The notes under the pieces: model-generated
Database searches by the model: none
Told to the model about the DNA's origin: nothing
Seen by the model: only the letters and a program-made list of their open reading frames with translations
DNA from: Agrocybe praecox
Lineage: Eukaryota > Basidiomycota > Agaricomycetes > Agaricales > Agrocybaceae
Direction: 5' to 3'
DNA length: 64,000 nt
Assembly: GCA_964017145.1 (NCBI GenBank)
Contig: OZ024846.1
Location: 3,596,001-3,660,000 of the forward strand
Part shown: in pieces, positions 11,047 to 23,060 of the stretch
Layout: each line of letters begins with the position of its first letter
Numbering within the stretch: position 1 is the stretch's first letter
Made by a program: the position numbers and the translations under genes

Positions 11047-13490
11047 CTAAGATCGAACTCGGTCCAGGTAATTTTTCATCTCTTGACGTACGAGAGCTTC
11101 GCGCCTGGGAAATGTATTCATTCTGAGCCCTCCGAAAGGTTTCTCCATGTGCTCTTCACACCGTTGAACGAGTCTTTTAGAAAACCCAGCTCGAGGAAGG
11201 AGGAAGACCATATAGCCGAGAAGTAGAAAGTTCATTCTACCGTCATAGTCTGAGGTAGTGTCATTCAATGTCCATTGGCCATTGTGAAAGGTAAGTGCGT
11301 CCAACATCTTATCTTCGTCCGCGTATCCAGAATTCCAACTCTGCTTTACACAATGTAATGCTGCCTTTGCGTAGGCAGAAGGATCTATAGGGTAGTTGTC
11401 TGACTGGTCTGGGTGCTGTAGAAAGCGCACAAAATTCCGAAGATGATGAGCTTTTCCGTCTTCGAGAGCAAAGGATTCAAATAGATAGAGCATATCATAG
11501 TCGCTTATTCTCCCAATGGATTGTCGATTGTCGGAAAGGATTGGTACGCACATGTCACTCCCCAGGTGACATGCAACACATAAGAACAGGATTCCCTCGT
11601 TGTCCTTGTAATAGTGAGGTAGTTCATTTATAAATATTTGTTCCAAATATCTTTGATGCTTTTTCTCTATTATGGCCCAGCACTCATCCAAAGGAGCCTG
11701 TGAGGAAATTTAAGCATATTAACATCAAATAAAGATTTTTTCCTTACCATGCGTGCACAAAATGGAAGCCAGAACCAAAACACAAATCTTCGGAGGTCCA
11801 TAGGATATGTCCTATAATCTATACTCTTCTTGTGGCCTTCTGTTTCAATCAATATAGGGTCGACAAACAAAAACTTCTCAGCGATATTTATAAGCGAAGT
11901 AGAGCTCTGGCATAGCGGAAGTTCCCTTGTAATGAAGTCCTCAAACGTGGAAATTTCATTGCGCCTCGGATCTGGGAGAATTGAGTTTGAGATCATCAAC
12001 CTTTCTGGGAACACACTTACCTGTGATCAAATATTGAATTATATTTGCAATATACTCTGATCTGTACGTATCAATGTCGAGGAAATAAGCTCCGGACCTC
12101 GCGGCGTCGAGAAGAAAGTCATGAAGTGAAGTGTGCAGAATTTTTACAACCTCCAACTCATTTCCAAGCCACCGGGAGGAAACCTTCTTAACAGAGACAA
12201 TGGCCCCTAGATCACAGACCAAAATTTCGAGCTCCCCTGGTTCCAAGGACATAAATGAAGATATATCAAAATCACTGTCTTCTTCGAATACGCGATGTGA
12301 GATGATACCGAGCATATATAGAACGCACTCTGTATCTCTAGCGGAATTGAGGATCATTGAATATAGCGCATCCAATTGCGCAAAGGGTAAGTCACCTCGA
12401 GCCGGTCGTAGGTTATTCACCACATCGAGTTGGTGATCGGGCCGATGCCTGATAGATTGGAGGTAACGAAGCACCGTTGCCGCATAAATGAATTGCCCTG
12501 ACGATTTTCTGACAATTTCGTTCAGAATTTCGTTGGATGGCCAAGAAGCAGGGATTAGAGATTTAAATGGATGACTCTTTTTGATTTCCTCAAAGCCGTC
12601 TCTGAGAAATGTGCAAATGTCGTCGTCGGGATGGAATGTGTCGTCAAGGTAAAGTCGTACAAAGATCCTGTCCATTTCATTCGACCTAAATGCGAGGTTG
12701 ATCGCATGTTCAGGGCGACTGGCGATGAGAAATAGAATGGGTAGGTCGAATGTTCGAATTGCGCGCGCTATCATGTTCAGAATCCTAGCCTGCATAACCC
12801 CGTCACCACATTCGTCGAGACCATCTATGACAATGACACGCCAGGACCCCAAAGGTGATGAAACACCGGAATAGCATACATTGTAAAGTGGCTTCATCAC
12901 TAGTTGGGTGAACTGATGCTCCAGTTCCTTCGCAAAACCAAGGGATCTGCATCGATAACGGAGAGGATTTCCTTTTGGGTGGCCGGAATTGCATAATAAA
13001 TTTGGTATGCGATCGTTGCAACGAACGCGCCTGTGTGATTCCTCGTTCCATCTGATCTCCAAAAGATGAAAGTCGCAAGAACCAGATCGTTGAGTAGACA
13101 CATCTCGATGAACGATTGCGTGATGGCTGATTTTCCCGCTCCTGCTGCGCCGGTCAGCCACATGATGTATTTGTCCCATGTTTCCCTGTCACAACGTCGC
13201 GCCCAGTTCATGATTCTCCTCAACACAGCGATACGGGTGTTTGGATAGCATTTAGGACGGTCAAATTGGGAATTAGAATCGTGAAATGCGTTAGGTGCCG
13301 TAGCCTCCCTCAGGATGTCGAATGATGCTACGAATAGTTAGATTCCCGCGGTAGCATTTACCTTGAATCTTCATTACTCACATTTTCGTCCGTCACTTGC
13401 CACATTGTATTGGTAGTATGTACCGCCGAAGAAATTGTTGTTACCAGATATAAAGGGATTATTGTAGATCCCACGCCGATTGTCTTCCAT
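11047..13490 (-). pseudogene. NLR2: NACHT-domain NTPase with a 1-bp frameshift
   Basis: Exons by homology are 13490-13382, 13327-12021, 11971-11748 and 11697-11047. The plan matches NLR1, with an N-terminal exon of the same 109-nt length (MEDNRRG, then GGTYYQYNVASDGRK), Walker A GAAGAGKS, Walker B VIVIDGLDEC and a C-terminal RQEMKNYLDRV. The NACHT exon is 1307 nt instead of 1308. Comparison with NLR1 puts a single missing base at about 12932, just after DADPLVL, where NLR1 reads TKGLEHQF. All other junctions keep phase, so this is the only lesion. It is either a very young pseudogene or a sequencing error; a correct frame would give about 763 residues. Confidence 0.8.
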
Positions 13491-15225
13491 CCCTACTGCG
13501 AAGTCGATATGTGAGATTAAGTAACAAATCAGATCCCGGATGTTAGCTGATGAGGGAGAGCAAGGAAAGTGATGCAAACCTTCGAAACCCTAAATATAAA
13601 TACAAGCCATGCATTGGCCACGCAGCATGTATTTATATCTTCACTGGCAAAGCATCTTAAAGCTGTTCGTCTACACAGCCTTTTCACAAAGCGCTGTGCA
13701 GCGTCTATTTGGGTACCCATAGCATATGAAATCTCTTTTCTGCCATTTAATGACAGCGAAATACAGCCAAAGTATGTATACCATAGCCATCAATAAAAGA
13801 GAATGTGTTACAACTTACTAGTATGACCAATTGTTCTATCCAGATGTAAAAGTGGAGATTAGATGTGAATAGATTCAGGAGACAGACCGTTATCCGAGTC
13901 TCAGTAGACGTTTAAAATAAAATGAGAGGCCATATATATATACAGGCAACTGCTGAGGTGATAGGAAAAAGGCTAGAATCTATTAAATCACGATCTTCAT
14001 TCAACCCCGTCCTCGGCCCCTCCCGTTCTGATTTTAAATCCCCGTACACATCATTTCTCTCTCTCTCGTGTGGTACATAGTCTTATTTTCTCATCGCCGC
14101 TTGACGCTTACTCACTTACTCGTTACCTATATGCGGTCTGGGGGTGGATGTTGACGTTGTACTGCCCGTCTGCCATGCGGCATTAATGAGCGCAGAAGGT
14201 GACAAAATGCGAACATTCCAGTGTATTATCCCGTCGCCTGTCAGCCAACTGAGCTTTCACCCACGGATAAGGACGCTCAATCCAAGAGATCGGAGTAGAT
14301 TTTGTTTGCGCGTCAAGAGAGCCTTTCGAAATGAGAAGCGGAAAAGCGGGCCGAGAAAGTAATCATATTAATCATATGTACGTTGTTCTCGTTTTCGAAG
14401 GTTTTCGGGCTGATATCTAAAATCAAGGTTGGGTGGAGAGGACTCGGAGTCAATCTGTGCCAACTTCCCTTTAAAAATAAGGCAGAGCACTCATTTCACA
14501 ACTATGAAAAGAAGAGTGAAGTCGAACCAACTGCTTTATCAGTATATAGACATAGATTAGATTAGATCCGCCAGATCATAAACACGTGACTCTAAATGTG
14601 TAAGCATGACAGCGCGACTGAATTCAAACCGTCGAGGTTGCAGTTCGTTTTTTCAACCACAACTGCCATTGTCCACGAGTCCTTGACGCGCCCCGAGCCC
14701 GAACCACCTAAATAAGCGGCAGGATATACTACTTCACGATGTCCACTTGGAAGAGTGTTGTTTTGCACCCATTGGATATGACACAGGCCGACAACGCAGT
14801 GAATTTGATTGCGAGGAGACGAGCGGGCTCGATGGAACGAAAGATGTCGTGAGTCGATAGAGCTAGGTTTTTCTTTGTTATGGTCTAGGTGAGTTTTGAG
14901 GGGTTCATCTTTCAGATACCCTTCGTGGGTTTGTCCTTCGTGCTTCGATTTTTTTTACATCGTAAGAAGACGTTTTCTATATTCCTATCAGGACGAGGAG
15001 GAATAGGGACGCTCTAAGCTTAGAGATGGATGGAAATCGAGCACCATATTTATGCGTTGTCGTCTACCTGTCTTCCTGGGCTCGACTACTGAAGCTGAGC
15101 GCTGAAGCGTTGCACGCCGTTGCTTCTGTCTTTGTCGGATGGCGAAGTGGGCGCTTCGAGCTTTTAGCTCCTCTCCGCATTTCTTTTGTATTTATCATAT
15201 CATATGAGTCGGCGCTAACCGGTAC
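13491..15225. other. Intergenic stretch upstream of NLR2
   Basis: This contains the NLR2 promoter side and about 1.7 kb with no gene I can support. The frames are short, and no paralogous NLR or permease motif was found between about 13800 and 15200. Confidence 0.4.
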
Positions 15226-15229
15226 CACC

Positions 15230-15800
15230 TTATAGTGTGTTCACCGCCCCAAGTTCGGATCTCAATCTAAGCGGAAGTGTCAGTTTATCCCTGTACATCC
15301 CCCTTGTCCATACACACGGACGCACCAAACGACATACCATATATCTGCCGTTATTCCTTAGCTTGACCCTTGCTTTCCCTCCTTCCTTCCTCTTATCAGG
15401 TACGTTCTTTTCTTTATTCTTTTCATCTTTACTCAACATACTGCTTATACTCTCGCTTGGATATTCATATTCAGGTCCTTCCTTCCTTCCCTTCATCGGA
15501 TTCTCCCTCCCGTCGCGTACGGGTCTCCGTTCGTTGACACGTTGATGGTCTTTGCTTTGATGAACCGGGATAGTCCTCGACTTTATCGGCAGCTCTCCCT
15601 GGCTTCCTATCCGTTCCGTGCATTCCATTCCCTCCGTCCTAGCAGACGTCTCTCCCTCGTCATGACCATAACGAGAAAGACGTGCACGGTGCACGTTAAG
15701 CAAGCTACGCAGATGCACACGGGTAAAAATGACGTGCAATGGGTGGGTGTGCGCAGAACCAGGTATGGTCTTATGAGATGGCTCAATCTCGTGTTTTGAA
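15230..15800 (+). pseudogene. Permease relic: second exon
   Basis: At 15237-15290 the frame reads FTAPSSDLNLSGSVSLSL. This is the exon that follows the first helix in MUP1-like permeases (family form near IFATPSSILxLSGSVG) and it ends at a GTAC donor-like site. The next recognisable exon is missing. The following 500 bases are not assignable. Confidence 0.55.
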
Positions 15801-16045
15801 CGTACATCTAGTTCTTCCCTGCCTTTGTATACCCTAGTATTAACACGGCGGATGGTGTTTTTCCTTGCTCAGATCAGTCGAATGAGGACTTTTCGACTTG
15901 ATCGCCGTCTCCCATTACTTCATCTCCTTCTCCACTTCGACTTTGACTTTCCCTCCGTTGCTCCCTCTTCCTCGTTCCTCTCCCCCATCGAAGCATACGC
16001 CAAATCATCCCCTAACCGATGCAACAACCGACAACCAACAACATA

Positions 16046-17000
16046 ATGTCCTCTCCAACAGACTCTCTAACGTACGAAAGAGCCCCTCGCATCACATCTC
16101 GCGCACTCACAAGTCGAAGGCCGCGCATCATGAACACGCTGTGATGGAGAAGGAAGCCCAAGTCGAACACGATTGCGCCATATCTATCTTCCTCCCTTTG
16201 TTTCGTCTCGTTCCATTTTGACTCAACGGAATACTTCTTCCCTTTTTCGGCCTTCTTTCCATCCACCAATCCACCTTCGGGTGACGTAGTGTACAGTTTG
16301 GTGCCGTTTTACTTGACGAGTAAGGACACTCCTCGAGTTGGCCGTCGTCTCCCTTACCCATCTCCAGCACCGCTTCCCTCTCTTCTTCCTCTCCGCCTCT
16401 TCCGCTTTTCCTCCCTCAACCAGCTCCTCAACCTATCCACAAACCAGCAACTACGAATAGCTATCAACTATGACCTCACCAACAGATTCCCTAACGGATG
16501 AAAAATCATTCACACGCGTTACCTCTCTATTGCGCAAGTCCAACGCTGCCCACTCACCCGACCACTCCGAGGGGACGGACGTCCAAGTTAGACAAGTCTA
16601 CGCGGACGCGGATGCCGACGAGCGATACGCGGATGGGCACGACGCGGATGTTGTACGTGCGGACAGGGATGACGAGGGTAGGCCTTTTTTCGTTTCGTTC
16701 TTGGACTTTCTTTGGATGGGTTGGGTTGGAAGACGTTGAGGACGTCGGTGGCGGGTGCCCTCGGTGGTCCGTGGTGTTTAGAGAACTCCTCGTCGCCAGC
16801 TCCAATGATGACGTCGTTGAGCTCGTTGGCGACTTCGATTCTTCCCCTTCCGTTGTATGATCCACTAGCCATCGGTTATCCTCCAGGTTTTCCCCACAGG
16901 CCGCGTAAACCAAGAACTAGGCCTTCCGTGTTAGAACCAGATTATGACATAGCATGGATGGCACAGAGGTTCGTCAGCAGAGAAGGCCGGGCCTCCGGAG
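16046..17000 (+). pseudogene. Permease relics 3: duplicated N-terminus
   Basis: Two successive N-terminal pieces are seen. ATG 16046 gives MSSPTDSLTYERAP. ATG 16470 gives MTSPTDSLTDEKSFTRVTSL and continues to QVYADADADERYADG and DVVRADRDDEG, where the frame runs into intron-like sequence. A piece around 16895-16920 reads like RVNQELG, a loop found later in the permease. No open gene results. The doubled N-terminus also appears in the triplicated segment. Confidence 0.55.
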
Positions 17001-18516
17001 TGGTCACCGTTCTCGCACCACCCGCTGTCTGCGTGCTCAGGTATCCAAACCAGCGCTCAATCCTGCCGCCGCTCACGCTATGTTCGACAGGCCGTGCCCG
17101 GCCCATCCATTAGCATCTTCATTTTCATTCTGATCCACCGATTCATCACCGAGCTCGCCCAACGCTGCCTTACTTGGCTCTATCCATGTCGACATCCCAT
17201 GGTCAGATCTAGTCAACCCTACCCGCCTCCGGGCTACGTTCAGGGCCAAGTCAGGGCTGCCTCTGCCTCTGACTTTATCACATCCTGCATATATATCACC
17301 ATCGCCACCACGAAACGCGCCAGCATATGTTACTTGTAAAACACCAAGAACGTACGCCATCGGGCTTGGGAATGACGCGACTGGCACTTAGTCAAAAATG
17401 ACTCCATTCGACCCTGGATGGATCGATGTATATCATTATACTAGCGCTGGGCGGCGTCGGCGCCTGTGCTCTATGTAGTGCAGTCACTCGCTCAACCTCT
17501 CATCTCTCTGGGTGCCGCTCTTTCTTCTCCTCTCCAAGTCGTATTATATTGAATCGCCCTCATCTATTTCAGTAGTGCCTCCATTTGTTGACGACGGCCC
17601 CGTGAAAGTTGACGCAAATATCATGATGATGATGATGATTAAATAATATCGTTTGGGCTTCAGCTTTCACTATCTCAAGTGCCGCAATATGACGACGCAT
17701 CGTATAAACGAATGAATGTGTGTAGGCTTATAACGATCCCACCGGACCCTGGAACCCCCCGTCGGTGGCCTTGCCCCTTGCTCTGGTTCTTTCCTCTCCG
17801 AGTCGTACATTTTCGCTCCACTCTCAATTTTTTCATGTGTCTGTATGCATGTGTGCCTATTTTTTATCTCGTCTTGATTCTTGATTGTTCTTAATTGTCT
17901 CCGAGTCTTGTCCCGTCATTTTCCTCTTCTCTAGACGTCCCTCCAGTCAAACTCATGTCACTTTTTCACTCCAATTCTCCGTGTTTCAAGCCCTCTTCGT
18001 CTCTTTCGCTCGCAGCTCTCCGAGTCCGCGTCTACGTCTTTTCATCTATCTATCTCTCGGTCTCTTCCGGTCTATCTTTTTCTCTCTCATTCGCCGTCTT
18101 TAATTCTCTGCATCCATGACCATCTCTGTGTGCGCTCTTCCTTAAGGCCCACCTCGTTTTCTTTTCTCCTCGGTGCACACAGACATTTTGAACTTCTCTA
18201 GAGGTGTCGCGTTATTTGTTAGTCAGCGTCTAAGTCTTTCCTTGGGCTGCATATTCGCGCCTTTTGTTTTCGTATCAAGCTGTATCCCACTCCAGCAAAT
18301 AATATCACATGCCAATTGATTTATTTTTTCACATTCTCCTGTTTCGTAAGTGGTATCATAAACTTGACGCAGAAATCTTTCAAACAGAGGAATCAGGACA
18401 TAGTTGTGAAACTCATGACAAATTGTGATGAAGTTAACATGTTCAATGTTTTATTATTTTGTCCACATGTCATTTATTTGATAGGTCTCATATGTACCAA
18501 ATACATAAGAAGATTT
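17001..18516. other. Intergenic stretch, nothing recognised
   Basis: No supported gene. There is a short ATG/GAT microsatellite near 17622-17640. Frames are short on both strands. Confidence 0.4.
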
Positions 18517-18600
18517 TTATACCCAGAAACGCTTCATATATTCCTTCATTGCTTGGTGTATAAGGGCATTCTTTTGTGGCTGGAGACGATTGCCATGATC
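18517..18600 (-). pseudogene. Detached original 3' end of NLR3
   Basis: Read on the minus strand, the bases left of the palindromic element continue the NLR3 frame exactly across the target duplication. They encode GNRLQPQKNALIHQAMKEY and then MKRFWV before a TAA at 18519-18517. ALIHQAMKEYMKRF is a near-repeat of the LVRQAMKEYLERW motif just upstream in NLR3. Before the insertion NLR3 therefore probably ended here, with a partly duplicated terminal motif. Confidence 0.75.
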
Positions 18601-18947
18601 TATGGCGGTCAAAGTGGGTAAAAATTAAAAGCGACCAAAACTTGGACTTTTTACCATTTGCGACCCAAATTAGGCCCTTGTTCGCATGCTCAGTTCGGAT
18701 TTAAAAATATGGTCGCTTTTTAAGTTTCTGTTTCAAACTTCAACGAAATGAGCGACATTTTTTTAGGTGTGCCTACAACTTGACTTAGGTTGCGGGGAAT
18801 CTCATTTATATGTCAGTACAAAAATGTATATGAGCTAAAATATTATATGATGCGACACTAAGTACATGGGTAATGTGCGACACAAACTTGAGGTGCGACA
18901 CAAATTTTAAATGAGCCAGAAACTTTTTAGCGGCACTATGTTCGTGT
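18601..18947 (+). repeat. Left arm of the palindromic element
   Basis: 347-bp inverted repeat whose partner is 19224-19570. It runs directly into the assembly gap. Confidence 0.85.
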
Positions 18948-19147
18948 NNNNNNNNNNNNNNNNNNNNNNNNNNNNNNNNNNNNNNNNNNNNNNNNNNNNN
19001 NNNNNNNNNNNNNNNNNNNNNNNNNNNNNNNNNNNNNNNNNNNNNNNNNNNNNNNNNNNNNNNNNNNNNNNNNNNNNNNNNNNNNNNNNNNNNNNNNNNN
19101 NNNNNNNNNNNNNNNNNNNNNNNNNNNNNNNNNNNNNNNNNNNNNNN
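18948..19147. other. Assembly gap of 200 N
   Basis: Exactly 200 undetermined bases, a typical placeholder length. The gap lies inside the inverted-repeat element, so its real length may differ. Open frames that run through it are artefacts. Confidence 0.95.
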
Positions 19148-19223
19148 GTTCGGAGATCTCGGAGTCCAATGATCTAAATATAACTCACACAAGGGGGTCT
19201 CTATTTTTGTGTCGCTTTCCAGC

Positions 19224-19570
19224 ACACGAACATAGTGCCGCTAAAAAGTTTCTGGCTCATTTAAAATTTGTGTCGCACCTCAAGTTTGTGTCGCACATTA
19301 CCCATGTACTTAGTGTCGCATCATATAATATTTTAGCTCATATACATTTTTGTACTGACATATAAATGAGATTCCCCGCAACCTAAGTCAAGTTGTAGGC
19401 ACACCTAAAAAAATGTCGCTCATTTCGTTGAAGTTTGAAACAGAAACTTAAAAAGCGACCATATTTTTAAATCCGAACTGAGCATGCGAACAAGGGCCTA
19501 ATTTGGGTCGCAAATGGTAAAAAGTCCAAGTTTTGGTCGCTTTTAATTTTTACCCACTTTGACCGCCATA
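19224..19570 (-). repeat. Right arm of the palindromic element
   Basis: Inverted copy of 18601-18947. Its outer 104 bases are read in frame as the present C-terminus of NLR3. Confidence 0.85.
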
Positions 19571-22102
19571 CATGATCTTCTCCCGACGTTCCATCACCCC
19601 TCCAGCGCTCCAAGTATTCCTTCATTGCTTGCCGTACAAGGGTAGTCCTTCCTGGAAAGAGGCGTGTTCCTTCCTCGGTAAGGAAGGCTTCCTTTTGACA
19701 GTGTTGGATGAGGGATTCGGACTTGCCGGAGAGGGGAAGGAAGAAAATCATATAACCTAAACACATAAAGAATACTTCTGATACGGTGGATTTCTTGGAA
19801 GGATCTCGATTACACCGTCCCGATTCTGATAAATTCAATCTCCATAATCCTTGTCGGAAGATCAGTTTCTGATCCATATCACATTCGTCAGAGACCTTTT
19901 CTCCCAGGGTCCAGTCTAGCAGTTGAAGTCGTTCAATGACGAATAATGATGATGCTGCGTATTCGTTATCTCCTAACACACATCTTGCAGATCTATCGGC
20001 ATTCCGTAAGAATCCACTAATACGATTTCGATATCGTGATTTTTCATGCGAGATATCCATCTCCAAAATTTTGAGGGTATCGTTCTTTGAAACCTTGGGA
20101 TCGAGGTGGAAGTCCCATATATAAGTGAAGTAATCTTCGGCGCAGGGTTCATTGTCGTTGTCACATACCCAAGGGATCAAAATGTTTTTTCCAGCATGGC
20201 AGGCAAAGCATAACAATGCGATAAGATTGTTGTCTTTGTAATAAAGAGGTATCTGGCTGAGGAATATCCTATCCAGGGCTTCTTGTTGGCGTTTCTCTAT
20301 TGAGATCCATTGGCTATCAAGAATTGCCTAAAAAAATTGATTAGAGATGTGTTAATGTAAAGGTAGATATGAATAGATACCATTCGATTTAGGAAGGCAC
20401 ACAGTTCGAAAAATATGAACTGTGCCGGGTCAAATTCTTCTTCGTATATCACCACATCAAATACGTTTTCCAGGGGAAATTCGGAGACACATTGCATGAG
20501 CTCAGCAGAGCTATTACACTTAAGATGATGAGTGTTAAAAAAAGAGGAAACAGAAAGGAATGCATCAACCATATTGTGACTGATAGCTACAAACAGAGGT
20601 TCAGTAAAATTGTAGCGATGTGATAGATGGAAGATACTCACATTCAGTTACATAACGAAAAATATTAATGATATGTTTGTCCCGGTAGCTTTCAAATGGA
20701 ATAAAATATTCCTTGGAGCGTTGGGGATCCGCGAGGAAGTCGTGAAGTGATTTATGCAGAATCCGTAGCTTACAGGTATTGGCTACTGGATCTCCTTCGA
20801 CCAGAACAAGGGCGGCGAGATCACAGAACAATATTTCAAGCTCTGTATATTCGAGCCCAAGGAATTCGCAAATATTGTCGCCGAAGAACACACGGTGGGA
20901 ATATATACTGAGTGCATATAACACCCTATCTTTATCATCCGCCGATGAAAGGATCATTGTGTAAAGTGCATCCAGCTGTGCAAATGGTAAGTCACCCCAG
21001 GCTGGGCGGAGGTTCATTATAACTTCTAGCCGGTGGTGAGGCTGGTGCCGGATAGATTGAATGTAACGAATGACTGTTGCTGCATAAATGAATTGCCCGG
21101 AGGATTTGAGAACAATGGACTCAATATCGTCTGGGGTTGGCCATAACACAGGGATCTGGGATTTAAAAGGATGGGTAGACTTGATGTCGTCGAAACTGTC
21201 CTTAAGAAATGTACGAATATCTTTGTCGGGTTCAAAGCGGTCATCAAGATATAATCGGAAGAATACACCGCCCATTGGCTTTGAATCGAAGGCCGTTTTA
21301 ATCACATACTCTGGGCGGCTGGCAACGAGGAAAATCACAGGAAGTTCGTATTCGCGGATCGCATTGCGGAGCATCATCAAGATCTGCTTCTGGGTATCAC
21401 AATCCACACATTCATCCAGCCCATCAATGACAATAAGCCGGCGGCATCCTTCATCCAAGGTATCCAGAGGTTCGTAGAAATGACGAAGTGGTTGGATAAT
21501 CAGCCTGTCGAATTGATGATCCAGGCTGCGTGTGAAAATAAGCGGGTCATTGTCAATGGCGCTCCTAATGCCTGCCTGTGTGCTTGGTATCGAGAAGAAT
21601 ATTTGGTATGTCAGAGTGGAAACGAGCTTTTTTCCGTGATTTCTTGTGCCATCCGATCGAAAGAAAAAAAAGCTGGCAATAACGAGGCCTTCGGCAAGGC
21701 ATAGCTCGATAATGGTTTGTGCAATAGCAGATTTGCCTGCCCCAGCAGCTCCGGTGAGCCACATGATGTAGCGATACCATGTTTCCCAATCTGTGCGGTG
21801 CATCCAATCCATGATTTTCTGTAGGACGGCGACTCGTGTGTTTGGATGACATTTGGGAGGGTCGAATCGAGCCCCAGAATTGTGGAACGCAGTGTGAGCG
21901 ACGTTATCCGTTAATATTTCCAATGCATCTGGTAACAAGCAATCAAATCTTTTTTAAATGAAGTACATAGTTGTTGGTTTTATAGCGCACCCTTGCGACC
22001 TTCACCTCTAGGATGCTGGATGAAGGACCCTCCAAATACTGCCACATTTTGACCATGTATCACAGAGTGCGGATGCGCGATGGAATTTGCCTCATACGCC
22101 AT
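19467..22102 (-). CDS. NLR3: NACHT-domain NTPase with element-derived tail, 821 aa
   Basis: A STAND/NACHT NTPase of the second sub-family (with NLR4). The exons are 22102-21991, 21928-20642, 20586-20381 and 20327-19467, all GT-AG and in phase. It starts MAYEANS and has a QNVAVFGGSFIQ motif in the first exon. Walker A is GAAGAGKSAI, Walker B LIVIDGLDEC, and VASRPEY and SSGQFIYAATVIR follow. The last exon carries LALLCFACHAGKN-like residues, then LVRQAMKEYLERW. After GEDH the frame enters the palindromic element at 19570 and takes 34 residues (VWRSKWVKIK onward) from its right arm before the stop. The protein is otherwise full length, and a changed tail or 3' UTR could alter stability. Confidence 0.82.
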
Positions 22103-23060
22103 ACGGGAAGGGAAGTGCGGAGGGACAGGACGAGCAATTGAGGGAGAAATGCAGTATTTGAAGGATTGTGAGAGTTATATTTACTTCGTACAGCCATTAC
22201 GTTGGACGGTGTATTCATATTGAAGCTGAGGGCCAGAGATGCGCGTACCTGTGCTACATAGCAGTTCCCAGAGTATTTAGCAGTGCAATCCATTAATATG
22301 TCAAATCGGGCTAAAATTATAAGGCCTATTACACAGCAATTACGGGGCCTTATTGTGCATATCCTACATTCGGTTCATTTCACAGGCACATCGGGGACTG
22401 GAATCCTGCTGCTTGTACCTCATAATTTGCCATGTATACAAGGGAGAAACACGGTATTCTAGGGACATTTCCGAGTTGTTATATTTAATTTGTACAGCCA
22501 TTCCATATCATGTGGCATCTGGGATATTTGCGTACATATTGCGTACATATTTATCTGATATTGTTATGGTTACAGTTGACATATTCCCCAAGATTATTCT
22601 TTACACGAGCCTCAAGAACAACATGCATAAAACGAATCCCCATATGTTTTGGTGATGGAAGTGTATTTACTGAAGGAAAGGGACGAAAAGAATGGATGTG
22701 AACGATAAGCTGACCATGCTGAAACATTTATTTATATGACTGGATTGCACCGCCAACTGCGCTAATAGCTACTACGCAGCACAGGTACATAGATCTCTGG
22801 CCTTCGATATGTCGCATGAAACTAAAATTGGGAGGTTTATTATAAAACATTCACAAGGGGATACCGAGTGCCGCAGCGATGAGTTCTAGTGCTGAACGCG
22901 ACGCGTCATGAATCACGTGCGCTGTGACAAACAGAAAACGCTATGCGCTGGCGTCGAGAATGTTTCTTAATCCTTTCCACTAGCGTCCATCACTGTAAAA
23001 CGCAGAAAGCGACACATATTATGAGACTCTCACTGAAACGTAAAAGGCTTCTTCGACAAA
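22103..23060. other. Intergenic stretch upstream of NLR3
   Basis: AT-rich and probably holds the NLR3 promoter. Two weakly similar blocks (22090-22280 and 22420-22560) share a TTTGTACAGCCATT-like piece. No gene is supported. Confidence 0.4.

Larger units (their letters stand above)
18601..19570. mobile_element. Palindromic (foldback-like) element with 347-bp arms
   Basis: The left arm 18601-18947 and right arm 19224-19570 are inverted copies. I see no mismatch by eye. The ends are TATGGCGGTCAAAG and its reverse complement. CATGATC flanks both ends (18594-18600 and 19571-19577), a 7-bp target duplication. The interior is interrupted by 200 Ns, so the true size and any transposase are unknown. 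The arms are rich in GCGAC in both orientations. The superfamily is not determined: 7 bp does not match hAT (8) or Mutator (9-11) well. It inserted into the last exon of NLR3. Confidence 0.85.

Noticed and set aside
15230..15739. 169-residue minus-strand frame
   Set aside because: It overlaps the antisense of a clear permease exon, has low complexity and has no homologue in the other copies.
18806..19225. Open frames that run across the Ns in both directions
   Set aside because: They are artefacts of undetermined bases within the palindromic element.
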